64,000 bases of DNA, taken from positions 186,001-250,000 of the forward strand of contig JACKKE010000005.1 in the NCBI GenBank assembly GCA_020637595.1, written 5' to 3'. The notes beneath the pieces are model-generated. The model was not told the origin of the DNA. It did not search any database and saw only the letters and a program-made list of their open reading frames with translations. The DNA is from Rhodobacter sp. GTDB taxonomy: Bacteria; Pseudomonadota; Alphaproteobacteria; Rhodobacterales; Rhodobacteraceae. Positions 24,292 through 33,709 of this stretch are shown piece after piece. Every line of letters begins with the position of its first letter. Position 1 is the stretch's first letter. Both the position numbers and the translations under genes were made by a program.

Positions 24292-25292
24292 TCCCTGCCG
24301 AGATGCGCGCGGTCGGGCTGAACGGCGCCGGTGGTCCCGAAGTGTTGGTGCCGGTCACCCTGCCGGTGCCGCATCCGGGGGCGGGGCAGGTGCTGATCCG
24401 CGTGCAGGCGGCCGGCGTGAACCGGCCCGACATCGCCCAGCGCGAGGGCCGCTATCCGGTGCCCGCCGACGCCAGCCCCATTCCGGGGCTGGAGGTTGCC
24501 GGGCGCATCGCCGTTCTGGGTGACGGGGTCAGCGACTGGGCGGTGGGGGACGCGGTCTGCGCGCTGGTTCACGGTGGCGGCTATGCCGATTATGCCGTGG
24601 CCGACGCGGGCACGGTGCTGCCGGTGCCCGAGGGCCTCGACATGGCGATGGCCGCGGCGCTTCCCGAGGTCGTGCTGACCGTCGAGGTCAACATGATCCA
24701 GCGCGCCGGGCTGACGTCGGGCGAGACGGTGCTGATCCACGGCGGATCCAGCGGCATCGGCAGCCACGCCATCGAACGGGCGCTGGCGCAGGGCGCGACG
24801 CCGATCGTCACGGTCGGCACCGAGGCCAAAGCCGACTGGTGCCGGGCGCTGGGGGCGGCGCTGGCGATCAACTATCGCACCCAGGATTTCGAGGCCGAGG
24901 TTCGCGCCTTTACCCAAGGGCGCGGCGTCGATGTGGTGCTGGACATGGTCGGCGGCCCCTATGTGGCGCGAAACCTGCGCAGTCTGGCGCTGGATGGGCG
25001 GTATGCGCTGATCTCGTTGCAGGGCGGGCGTGATGTGCAGGCCAGTTTCGAACCCGTGCTGCGCAACCGGCTGACGATCACCGGATCGACGCTGCGGCCC
25101 CTGCCGCCGGCGCGCAAGGCCGTTCTGACGACCGAGGTCCGGCGGACGGTCTGGCCGATGATCGCAGCCGGCGCGATCCGTCCGCGCCTCTCCCACCGGT
25201 TCCCGCTGGAACAGGCCGCCGACGCCCATCGCGCGATGGAAAGCCCCGACCACCGGGGCAAGATTGTCCTCGATGTCGCGGCGGATCGCTGA
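24288..25292 (+). CDS. Zinc-independent quinone oxidoreductase (MDR family)
   Basis: A 334-residue medium-chain reductase of the QOR/PIG3 type: N-terminal VNRPDIAQREGRYPVP, nucleotide-binding VLIHGGSSGIGSHAIERA, and LDMVGGPYVARNL. The zinc ligands of alcohol dehydrogenases are absent. Such NADPH enzymes reduce quinones or enones. In this operon it may reduce a quinone formed by oxidation of the catechol or an unsaturated ring-cleavage product. Last gene of the dctP-led operon, ending 9 bases from the convergent pcaR-like gene. Confidence 0.85.
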   Translation: MIPAEMRAVGLNGAGGPEVLVPVTLPVPHPGAGQVLIRVQAAGVNRPDIAQREGRYPVPADASPIPGLEVAGRIAVLGDGVSDWAVGDAVCALVHGGGYADYAVADAGTVLPVPEGLDMAMAAALPEVVLTVEVNMIQRAGLTSGETVLIHGGSSGIGSHAIERALAQGATPIVTVGTEAKADWCRALGAALAINYRTQDFEAEVRAFTQGRGVDVVLDMVGGPYVARNLRSLALDGRYALISLQGGRDVQASFEPVLRNRLTITGSTLRPLPPARKAVLTTEVRRTVWPMIAAGAIRPRLSHRFPLEQAADAHRAMESPDHRGKIVLDVAADR

Positions 25293-25301
25293 TCCGGGGT
25301 C

Positions 25302-26060
25302 TCAGCGCAGGACGCGGCGCAGGTCGTCCTGAACCGCGGTCAGCGCGCCCAGGAACCGCTCGGGCAGGGTTTCGACCGGGGCTTGTGCGGCGGCAAGGCC
25401 CAGGTTCAGCGCGGCGACGGTGCGACCGCGGGCATCGAACAGCGGGACTGCAAAGGACCGCAGGCCCATTTCCACCTCCTGATCGTTGATCGCATAGCCC
25501 TGCGTGCGGATCTGCCGCAGTTCGGTCATCAGCGCCTCGGGATCGGTCAGGGTCCGGTCGGTCAGGGCGGGCAGGGGGCCCGGACCCAGAATGGCGCGGG
25601 CCTGATCCTCGGGCAGCGCGGCCAGCAAGACCCGGCCCATGCTGGTGCAATGGGCGGGCAGGCGTGAACCCGGCATCAGGGCAATCGACATCACCTTTTT
25701 CTGAGCGGCGCGGGCGATATAGACGATCTCGGTGCCGTCGAGGATCGACACCGAGGTGCTTTCTCCGATCCGCTCGGATAGCGAGTCGAGCATCGGTTGC
25801 ACAATCTGCGGCAGCGGCATCGCCGCCAGACAGGCGGTGCCCAGCCGCAGCACGCGCGGCGTGAGCGTGAAGAACTTGCCGTCATAGTCCGCATAGCCGC
25901 CGTGTGCCAGGGTCAGCAGGCACCGCCGCGTGGTGGCGCGGTCGAGGCCACTGGCCGCAGCGGCCTCGCTGATCGACTGACGGGGACGGTCGGCGGTAAA
26001 GGTCTCGATCACCCGCAGCCCCTTGGCCAGCCCCCCCATCAGGTCGCGATCCGCGGTCAT
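25302..26060 (-). CDS. pcaR: IclR-family regulator of the PcaR/PcaU/PobR group
   Basis: A 252-residue regulator. The N-terminal winged helix has SISEAAAASGLDRATTRRCLLTLAHGGYA; the rest is an IclR effector domain with SERIGESTSVSILDGTEIVYIARA and CTSMGRVLLAALPEDQARAIL, all typical of the pca/pob regulators that bind 3-oxoadipate or protocatechuate. It is transcribed divergently from pcaIJF, with a three-part PcaU-like site between. It most likely activates pcaIJF in response to 3-oxoadipate. The symbol is assigned by family and context. Confidence 0.82.
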   Translation of the reverse strand: MTADRDLMGGLAKGLRVIETFTADRPRQSISEAAAASGLDRATTRRCLLTLAHGGYADYDGKFFTLTPRVLRLGTACLAAMPLPQIVQPMLDSLSERIGESTSVSILDGTEIVYIARAAQKKVMSIALMPGSRLPAHCTSMGRVLLAALPEDQARAILGPGPLPALTDRTLTDPEALMTELRQIRTQGYAINDQEVEMGLRSFAVPLFDARGRTVAALNLGLAAAQAPVETLPERFLGALTAVQDDLRRVLR

Positions 26061-26072
26061 GGCGGCCCTTTC

Positions 26073-26105
26073 GTGCGATTATCGAACATCATCACTATAT
26101 CGCAC
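26073..26105. promoter_or_regulatory. PcaR/PcaU-type three-part operator
   Basis: GTGCGATTATCGAAC, at the left, contains two 10-base half-sites as a palindrome. A third half-site, ATATCGCAC, lies 8 bases to the right in the same direction as the second. From memory this copies the PcaU site of Acinetobacter and the PcaR 15-mer of Pseudomonas putida. It lies between the divergent pcaR and pcaI genes. Confidence 0.65.
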
Positions 26106-26170
26106 AAAGCGGATGGACGAAAGCCCCGCCGACGCCGTATCCCAAAGCCGCATTCACCGAGGAGGGTATC

Positions 26171-26905
26171 ATGGACAAGACCCTGCCCGACCTCGCCTCT
26201 GCCGTGGCAGGGATCGAGGACGGCATGAGCGTGATGATCGGCGGCTTCGGGGGATCGGGTTCACCGATCGAGCTGATCCATGCGCTGATCGACCGGTTTC
26301 TGGCGACCGGGCATCCGAAGAACCTGACGGTCGTCAACAATAACGCCGGCAACGGGCATGTCGGGCTGGCCGCGCTGATCGAGGCGGGCATGGTCGCCAA
26401 GCTGATCTGCTCGTTCCCGCGCTCGGCCGATCCGGTGGTCTTTACCGAACGCTACCAGGCCGGCGAGATCGCGCTGGAACTGGTGCCGCAGGGCACCCTG
26501 GCCGAGCGGATCCGCGCTGGTGGGGCGGGGATCCCGGCTTTTTACACGCCGACCAGCTATGGCACCGATCTGGCCGCCGGCAAACCGGTCGAGGAGTTCG
26601 ACGGCCGGCCCTATGTGCAGGAACGCTGGCTCAAGGCCGATTATGCGCTGGTCAAGGCGCATCGGGGCGACCGGCTGGGTAACCTGACCTATCGCATGGC
26701 CGCGCGCAATTTCGGCCCGCTGATGTGCATGGCGGCAAAGACTGCCATCGTGCAGGTCAGCGCCGTGGTCGAGCCCGGCGCGATCGACCCCGAGGCGGTG
26801 GTGACGCCCGGGATCTTTGTCCAGGGCGTGGTCGAGGTCGCGAACCCGGTGCAGGAAGAGGATCTGAACCGCGCCAACGCGCGCTATCCGGAGGCCGCGG
26901 CATGA
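26171..26905 (+). CDS. pcaI: 3-oxoadipate CoA-transferase, alpha subunit
   Basis: A 244-residue subunit A of a family I CoA-transferase. MIGGFGGSGSPIELIHALID near residue 22 is the PcaI-type CoA-binding glycine loop, and NLTVVNNNAGNG follows. With PcaJ it transfers CoA from succinyl-CoA to 3-oxoadipate. GAGGAGG lies just before the ATG. Its stop overlaps the pcaJ start. Regulated probably by the divergent PcaR-like protein. Confidence 0.92.
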   Translation: MDKTLPDLASAVAGIEDGMSVMIGGFGGSGSPIELIHALIDRFLATGHPKNLTVVNNNAGNGHVGLAALIEAGMVAKLICSFPRSADPVVFTERYQAGEIALELVPQGTLAERIRAGGAGIPAFYTPTSYGTDLAAGKPVEEFDGRPYVQERWLKADYALVKAHRGDRLGNLTYRMAARNFGPLMCMAAKTAIVQVSAVVEPGAIDPEAVVTPGIFVQGVVEVANPVQEEDLNRANARYPEAAA

Positions 26906-27567
26906 GACTGACCCCCACGCAGATGGCCTGGCGCGCCGCGCAGGATATCGAGGACGGCGCCTATGTGAACCTGGGGATCGGGCTGCCGGAAAAGGTCGCG
27001 CAGTTCCAGCCGCCCGGCCGTCAGGCGATCTTTCACACCGAGAACGGCGTCCTCGGCTTTGGCGAGGCGCCGCCCGCCGGGCAGGAGGACTGGGATCTGA
27101 TCAACGCCGGCAAGAAAGCCGTGACGATCAAACCCGGCACCGCCTTCTTCCACCATGCCGACAGCTTTGCGATGGTGCGCGGCGGGCATCTGGATGTGGC
27201 GATCCTGGGCGCCTATGAGGTCGCGGAAACCGGCGATCTGGCGAACTGGTCGACGGGTCCGCGGGGGGTGCCGGCGGTGGGCGGGGCGATGGACCTCGTG
27301 CATGGGGCCAAGCGCGTCGCGGTGATGATGGATCACGTCACCAAGGACGGTAAACCGAAGCTCTTGCACCGCTGCACCTTGCCGCTGACCGGCGTTGGCT
27401 GCGTCACGCGGATCTATTCCAGCCATGCGGTCATCGACATCGTGCAGGGCAGTTTCGTGCTGCGCGAAAAGCTCGCGGGCTTGACCCTCGAGGCCTTGCA
27501 GGCGATGACCGGCGCCACCCTTCACACCGACGGCCCCGTGGCCGACCTGATCGCACCGGAGCTTTGA
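26902..27567 (+). CDS. pcaJ: 3-oxoadipate CoA-transferase, beta subunit
   Basis: A 221-residue subunit B. The catalytic Glu47 lies in the family signature HTENGVLGFG, which forms the glutamyl-CoA thioester. YVNLGIGLPEKVA precedes it. Length and the IYSSHAVIDIVQGSF C-terminal region fit PcaJ. Coupled to pcaI through ATGA. Confidence 0.92.
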   Translation: MRLTPTQMAWRAAQDIEDGAYVNLGIGLPEKVAQFQPPGRQAIFHTENGVLGFGEAPPAGQEDWDLINAGKKAVTIKPGTAFFHHADSFAMVRGGHLDVAILGAYEVAETGDLANWSTGPRGVPAVGGAMDLVHGAKRVAVMMDHVTKDGKPKLLHRCTLPLTGVGCVTRIYSSHAVIDIVQGSFVLREKLAGLTLEALQAMTGATLHTDGPVADLIAPEL

Positions 27568-27568
27568 G

Positions 27569-28771
<1,203 letters not shown>

Positions 28772-28785
28772 TCCTCCAGGCCACG

Positions 28786-28826
28786 AACCCCGGCCGCTGG
28801 CAGGCGCGCCCAGGCCGGGGTTTTCT
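28786..28826 (+). terminator. Terminator after pcaF
   Basis: AACCCCGGCC pairs with GGCCGGGGTT, followed by TTTTCT. It ends pcaIJF and lies against the stop of the convergent tautomerase-like gene. Confidence 0.85.
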
Positions 28827-29158
28827 CATTTCAGGGCGACATAGGTTGCCGGATCCAGAGCGTCCGCGCGCACGGCGGTGTGCGTGCCGGTGGCTGCTGC
28901 GACGATCTGGCGAAACACCGTCGAGGCCGCAGTGATCCGGTCGCGCGTGCGCTGCGGGGTCAGCAGATACTGATACTCGACATTCGCCAGCGGCTGATCG
29001 GGCAACCCGGTCACGCCGATTACCGCAAGCTGACAGGCCGAGATATCGACCGACAGCTCGCGGCACAGGGCCGTGCGCAGGGCGGGCAGCATCGCCTGGA
29101 TCTCGGTCGCCCGCGCGGCCAGAACCCCGTGATCGACGTAGATCTTGACGTTGGGCAC
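28826..29158 (-). CDS. Small tautomerase-like protein (4-OT/CHMI-type, tentative)
   Basis: A 110-residue protein starting Met-Pro, so Met removal would leave the N-terminal Pro used as catalytic base by tautomerases. MPNVKIYVDHGVLAARA is consistent with a CHMI or MIF-like fold, and LTPQRTRDRITAA may supply the usual Arg. Overall similarity is weak, and a family of uncharacterised small proteins is possible. It lies 12 bases after the TfdB-like hydroxylase on the same strand, so a role in isomerising a dienol made from the hydroxylated ring is plausible. Confidence 0.55.
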   Translation of the reverse strand: MPNVKIYVDHGVLAARATEIQAMLPALRTALCRELSVDISACQLAVIGVTGLPDQPLANVEYQYLLTPQRTRDRITAASTVFRQIVAAATGTHTAVRADALDPATYVALK

Positions 29159-29170
29159 CCCGCTGCTCCC

Positions 29171-30928
29171 TCAGCCGCGCGACAGGATCGCGCGCATCGT
29201 GCGCATCAGCTCGGCGGTCGGATCGGCGGGCAATGCGGCCTGGCGCCAGCAGACATGGTGGTCGGGGCGCACCAGGACGATGCCGGTGTCGCCGGTCTCG
29301 CTGGCCCGCGCCCAGTCGCCCACAGGATCCTCGACCGGGCGGCGCGGCCCGATGACATGGGTCACGATCTCGATCCCCAATTCGGCGGTGACCGCCGCCG
29401 CCGCCGCTTCCCAGGCTTCGCCGCCGATCCCGGTCAGGATCGTAAAGCGCCCCTTGCCGCACAGGTCCAGCGACGAGACCTTGCCGCCCTCGCGCGGATA
29501 CAGCCAGACATGCGGCAGGCGGCTGCCCGGCCAGGTGGTCAGCTGGGCGTGCAACACCGGATCCTTGTCAAAGGTGGGTTCGGGCTGGCCATCGGTGACG
29601 ATCGCGCTGGAGCGATACCGCTGGTTCATTTCGACACCGTGCGCGTCGAACTCGTATTTCTTGAAAGCGATGGCGTCGCGCAGGGCCTTGCGCTGGGCCT
29701 CGGCCTCGGGCGTGGCGTCGGCGCGTTTGTCCATGTTGGCCTGGATCTTGGCGGTGTCCACCCCGCCATCCATGCCGAGCGCCTCGAAGATCGGGCCGAA
29801 TTCGGCGATCGACTGGTTGGCGCGGGTGACGATCTGCCTGGCGATCGGTGCGCGCTCGACCGAATAGGTGTCGAGCAACCCGGCGCCGGCGTGGCCCTTG
29901 AGCACTGCCGCCAGTTTCCAGGCGAGGTTGAAGCTGTCCTGCACCGAGGTGTTCGACCCAAGCCCGTTCGACGGCGGATGCCGGTGCGCGGCGTCGCCCA
30001 TGATGAACACCCGGCCCTTCTGCATCTGCGTGGCATAGCAGTTGTTGACCGTCCAGGTGTTCGCGCTGATCAGCTCGATTTCCAGATCCGGGTCACCGAC
30101 CAGCTGCCGGGCGACGCCGGTGGCGAATTCGGCGTCGACCTCGGGGGCGGGCTCGTTAATGTCATAGCCCCAGACGATCAGCCATTCGTTCCACGGCCGC
30201 ACCATCCGCACCAGCCCCATGCCGATGCCGCCGACATCGGCGCCGGGCTGCATCACCCAGTAGAGGACCGAGGGGCGGTGCGCGACGTATTTCGACAGAT
30301 CCGCCCTGAACAGGATATTCATCGACCCGGCGACGCCCATCTGCCCCTCGAACGGCAGATCCTCGTGCTGGGCGACCAGCGAGTTGCCGCCGTCTGCCCC
30401 GACCAGATACTTGGCGCGGATGGTGAAATCCTTGCCGGTCAGCCGGTCGCGGACGGTGGCCGTCACGCCCTCGGCGTCCTGCACATGGCTGAGGTATTCG
30501 CAGGACATCCGCGCCTGCGTGCCGCGGCGGCAGGCGGTGTTGAACAGGATCGGTTCAAAGAAAGTCTGCGGCAGGTCGATCATGTGGCAGGGCGAGGTCA
30601 GCTGGTGCTCGGCCCGGCTCAGCGGGTTGTTGCCCCAGGATTTCATACGGCCCAGTTCCTCGCCGGCGAGGCTCTCGCAGAACACGTTTTCGCCCATCAG
30701 ATCCTGATGCGTGCCGTAAAGATAGCACTCGGCCTCGACATCCAGCCCCAGGTCGCGCACGCATTCCAGCGCCCGCTGGTTGGTGATATGGGCCCGTGGC
30801 GTGTTGGCCAGCCAGCGATAGCGGTTGATGGCGATATTCGGCACGCCCATGCTGGAAAGATGCGCTGCGGTCATCGACCCGGCGGGGCCGGTGCCGACGA
30901 TCAGCACCTCTGTGGTCATGTCAGCCAT
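29171..30928 (-). CDS. TfdB-like FAD-dependent phenol hydroxylase
   Basis: A 585-residue class A monooxygenase closely resembling 2,4-dichlorophenol 6-monooxygenase. GTGPAG at 12-17, NTPRAHITNQRA, DLMGENVFCESLAGEE, VRMVRPWNEWLIVWGYD and GDAAHRHPPSNGLGSNTS are all in TfdB-like order. The C-terminal thioredoxin-like domain (LCGKGRFTILTGIGG to the end) is complete. It should ortho-hydroxylate a phenol with NAD(P)H and oxygen. GGAGGAG precedes the ATG. The divergent iclR gene and a motif shared with the ABC transporter promoter suggest joint control. Chlorocatechol enzymes are absent, so a chlorinated substrate is not indicated. Confidence 0.88.
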   Translation of the reverse strand: MADMTTEVLIVGTGPAGSMTAAHLSSMGVPNIAINRYRWLANTPRAHITNQRALECVRDLGLDVEAECYLYGTHQDLMGENVFCESLAGEELGRMKSWGNNPLSRAEHQLTSPCHMIDLPQTFFEPILFNTACRRGTQARMSCEYLSHVQDAEGVTATVRDRLTGKDFTIRAKYLVGADGGNSLVAQHEDLPFEGQMGVAGSMNILFRADLSKYVAHRPSVLYWVMQPGADVGGIGMGLVRMVRPWNEWLIVWGYDINEPAPEVDAEFATGVARQLVGDPDLEIELISANTWTVNNCYATQMQKGRVFIMGDAAHRHPPSNGLGSNTSVQDSFNLAWKLAAVLKGHAGAGLLDTYSVERAPIARQIVTRANQSIAEFGPIFEALGMDGGVDTAKIQANMDKRADATPEAEAQRKALRDAIAFKKYEFDAHGVEMNQRYRSSAIVTDGQPEPTFDKDPVLHAQLTTWPGSRLPHVWLYPREGGKVSSLDLCGKGRFTILTGIGGEAWEAAAAAVTAELGIEIVTHVIGPRRPVEDPVGDWARASETGDTGIVLVRPDHHVCWRQAALPADPTAELMRTMRAILSRG

Positions 30929-31011
30929 GTGGTTCTCCTCCCTGTGGCAATCGAAAGCAAAGACGGCAGCCTTTGCAGAACTGGTGGTGTTTGACGTTGG
31001 CGCCCGGGGTG

Positions 31012-31029
31012 CATATGTATTGTATGGTG
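31012..31029 (-). promoter_or_regulatory. Candidate operator, copy 1 (hydroxylase / iclR divergent region)
   Basis: On the minus strand CACCATACAATACATATG. A related sequence lies upstream of the ABC binding-protein gene at 36.55 kb; both share CACCATA-N2-ATA-N2-AT. A candidate site for the adjacent IclR protein. Confidence 0.4.
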
Positions 31030-31057
31030 GGCGGCCATATCGCCTGACAGGCAATGG

Positions 31058-31828
31058 ATGGGTGATCCGGTGGCATCGGACAAGACGCGCAGCGACGGCC
31101 AGACCATCTCGCGGGCGGTGGCGATTCTCAAGGTTCTGGCGGAACGGCCGGGGGCCTCGTTCGGCCAGATCGCCGCGCAGACCGGGCTGCCGCGCTCGAC
31201 GGTGCAGCGGTTGATCGGCGTGCTGAACCAGGAGGGGCTGGTGACCAAGGCCTTTGGCCAGCCGGGCGCGTATCTGGGAATGGAGTTGGCGCGGCTGGGG
31301 GCGCGGGTCCGACTGGACGCCCGGGCGCTGTTGCGGCCGTTCATCGAGGATCTGCACGCCCGGATCGGGGACAACATCGACCTGACGACGCTGCAGGGCG
31401 ACCGGGTGTTCGTGGTCGAGCAGGTGGCCTCGAACGAGGCGATCCGGGTGATTTCGTATGTCGGGCTGGAACACCCGATCCACTGCACGGCGAACGGCAA
31501 GGCGCATCTGTCGATGCTGCCGCGCGAACGCGCGCTGGAGTTGCTGCGCGGGCCGCTGAAGGTCTGCACCCCGCGCACCGTCACCGATCCGCAGGCGATC
31601 CTGCGCGACATCGAGGCCAGCCGCGCCACCGGGGTCTTTGTCGACGATGAGGAATACAGCGAAGGGGCCAGCGCGATGGCGGTGCCCCTTCCGCGGTTCG
31701 GCGATGACGATTTCGCCCTGTCGATCGCCATGCCCGCGCAACGCTTCGCCCGCCTCAGGGATGAGGTCGCTGCCGCTTTGCTGGCAGTGCGCGAAAAGAT
31801 CGTCGCGGAATACGGCAAAAGCATCTGA
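31058..31828 (+). CDS. IclR-family regulator
   Basis: A 256-residue regulator: N-terminal winged helix (ISRAVAILKVLAERPGASF, then AAQTGLPRSTVQRLIGVLNQEG) and an IclR effector domain with HCTANGKAHLSMLPRE and SEGASAMAVPLPRFG. It is divergent from the TfdB-like hydroxylase and convergent with livM, stopping 6 bases from it. Most likely it controls the hydroxylase and perhaps the transporter operon. The ligand is unknown. Confidence 0.85.
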   Translation: MGDPVASDKTRSDGQTISRAVAILKVLAERPGASFGQIAAQTGLPRSTVQRLIGVLNQEGLVTKAFGQPGAYLGMELARLGARVRLDARALLRPFIEDLHARIGDNIDLTTLQGDRVFVVEQVASNEAIRVISYVGLEHPIHCTANGKAHLSMLPRERALELLRGPLKVCTPRTVTDPQAILRDIEASRATGVFVDDEEYSEGASAMAVPLPRFGDDDFALSIAMPAQRFARLRDEVAAALLAVREKIVAEYGKSI

Positions 31829-31834
31829 GCCTGT

Positions 31835-32842
31835 CTAGTCGCGTGGCATCCTGACCCGGTAGCCGACCGGAAAGACGGCAAAGTCCCATTTCGTGACGAT
31901 CAGCCCCCACAACCCGCGCGGGGCGACCAGCATGATCGCGATGGCCATCGCCCCGAGGATCAGCAGATAGACCGCGCCGAGGTCCGCCAGGAACTCGCGC
32001 AGCAGGAAATACAAAAGCGTGCCGATGATCGGCCCTTCCAGCGTGCCGATCCCGCCGATCACCACGATGAAGATCACGAACACGGTCCAGTCGTTCATGC
32101 TGAACGCGGCATCGGGCGAGATGCGCAGCTTGGTGACAAAGATCAGCGCGCCCAGCATCGCGGTCAGCGCCGCCACCAGCACATAGACCCCCAGCTTGAT
32201 CCGGCCGATGCGCACCCCGAGGCTGGACGAGGCGACTTCGTTGTCGCGGATCGCGGTCAGCGCGAGGCCGACACGGGACCGCAGCACCAGCCAGATCAGC
32301 AACAGCGTGCCAAGGCTCAGCGCAAAGGCGGTGAAGTAGATCAGCAACTCGCGCTCGGTCCGTCCGCCCAGCGCGCGCATCGCGCTGACCGGGATCGACA
32401 GGCCGGACCCACCGCCCAGCGACGACATCTGCGCGGCCAGCAGGCGGAACACCTCGGCCACGACCCAGGTGCCGATGGCGAAATAGGCGCCCTTGAGCCG
32501 GAACACCAGCCAAGCCACCGGGACCGAGACCGCGGCCGCCAGCAGCCCGGCCAGCGGGATCGACCAGAGCGGGTTCATCCCCCAGAACAGCACGCATGAG
32601 AACATCATGTAGCCGCCCAGGCCGACATAGGCGTGCTGCCCGACCGAGATCAGGCCGGCATAGCCCGCCAGCAGGTTCCACATGCTGGCCAGGGCCAGAA
32701 AGAACAGGATTTCGGTGATCAGTCGCAGGTCGGCCGAATTGGCCCACCAGGGTGCGGCGGCAATGGCTGCGACGAGGACCAGCACGGCGCTGGCGGCGAT
32801 GCGGCTGCCGCGGGTCGACCGGACGATGGTTGGTTCCGACAT
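31835..32842 (-). CDS. livM: Branched-chain amino acid-type ABC transporter permease LivM
   Basis: A 335-residue permease with about ten hydrophobic helices; GLISVGQHAYVGLGGYM and the EAA-like loop AIRDNEVASSSLGVRIGRIKLGVYVLVA are LivM signatures, and GGIGTLEGPIIGTLLYFLLRE is near the end. It is the last gene of the binding protein-livG-livF-livH-livM series. In catabolic clusters Liv-type systems often import aromatic compounds, and here it follows the hydroxyquinol genes on the same strand, so a phenolic substrate is likely. Confidence 0.88.
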   Translation of the reverse strand: MSEPTIVRSTRGSRIAASAVLVLVAAIAAAPWWANSADLRLITEILFFLALASMWNLLAGYAGLISVGQHAYVGLGGYMMFSCVLFWGMNPLWSIPLAGLLAAAVSVPVAWLVFRLKGAYFAIGTWVVAEVFRLLAAQMSSLGGGSGLSIPVSAMRALGGRTERELLIYFTAFALSLGTLLLIWLVLRSRVGLALTAIRDNEVASSSLGVRIGRIKLGVYVLVAALTAMLGALIFVTKLRISPDAAFSMNDWTVFVIFIVVIGGIGTLEGPIIGTLLYFLLREFLADLGAVYLLILGAMAIAIMLVAPRGLWGLIVTKWDFAVFPVGYRVRMPRD

Positions 32843-33705
32843 CAGTCAACCCTCGGGAACAGGCCGCGCGGGCGCACGGCGAGAATGGCCAGAAAGGCGA
32901 TGTGCCCGGCCAGCAGCTGCCAGCCCGGGTCGATATGCGCGCCGATCCCCTGGGCGACGCCCAGGATGATGCCACCCGCCAGCGTGCCCCACAGGTTGCC
33001 CAGGCCGCCGATGATCACCGCCTCAAAGCCGAAGATCAGCCGCGACGGGCCCATGAACGGGTCGAAATTGGCGCGGATCGCCAGAAATACCCCGGCCACC
33101 GCGACCACCGCCATCGCCAGGCCCATTGCCCAGCCAAAGACCTTGCGGTTGTCCAGCCCCATGATCTGCGCGATCTCGCCGTCGTCCGAGGTGGCGCGGA
33201 ACGCCCGGCCCATCGTCGTGCGATAGAACAGGAACTGCAGCCCGGCGATGATCGCCACCGCCGAGACAAAGGTCATCAGCGGCATGTATCCGATATCGAC
33301 GCCGGGCATCAGGTTCAGGCTCTCGACCTCGATCGCGCCCGCGTCGAGGCGCCGGCTGTCGGCGGTGAACAGCGTCAGCAATCCGTTCTGGACGATGATC
33401 GACAGGCCGAAGGTCACGATCAGGGGCGGCAGGATATCGCCGCCCAGCACCCGGTTCAGCAGCCCCAGCTGCAGCGCATAGCCCAGCAGCGCAAAGAGCG
33501 GCACCACGATCACCAGGCTGACCAGCGGGTGCAGCCCGGTCATCTGGATCACGGCAAAGGCGACATAGGCCGCGCCGACGATGAAATCCCCATGCGAGAT
33601 GTTGACCAGCCGCATGACCCCGAAGATCAGGCTGAGCCCGGCGGCGAACAGCGCATAAAGCCCGCCGATCAGGACGCCCTGAATGATGACGTTGATCCAG
33701 TCCAT
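32842..33705 (-). CDS. livH: Branched-chain amino acid-type ABC transporter permease LivH
   Basis: A 287-residue permease beginning MDWINVIIQGVLIGGLYAL, the standard LivH start, with SLIFGVMRLVNISHGDFIV and the cytoplasmic loop SDDGEIAQIMGLDNRKVFGWAMGLA. I rejected a longer frame that adds 25 non-conserved residues. It overlaps livM by one base and forms the membrane channel with it. Confidence 0.88.
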   Translation of the reverse strand: MDWINVIIQGVLIGGLYALFAAGLSLIFGVMRLVNISHGDFIVGAAYVAFAVIQMTGLHPLVSLVIVVPLFALLGYALQLGLLNRVLGGDILPPLIVTFGLSIIVQNGLLTLFTADSRRLDAGAIEVESLNLMPGVDIGYMPLMTFVSAVAIIAGLQFLFYRTTMGRAFRATSDDGEIAQIMGLDNRKVFGWAMGLAMAVVAVAGVFLAIRANFDPFMGPSRLIFGFEAVIIGGLGNLWGTLAGGIILGVAQGIGAHIDPGWQLLAGHIAFLAILAVRPRGLFPRVD

Positions 33706-33709
33706 AGCG

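Noticed and set aside
28880..30994. A 704-codon open frame opposite the TfdB-like hydroxylase
   Set aside because: Exact antisense of a gene with clear flavin motifs; composition typical of antisense frames.
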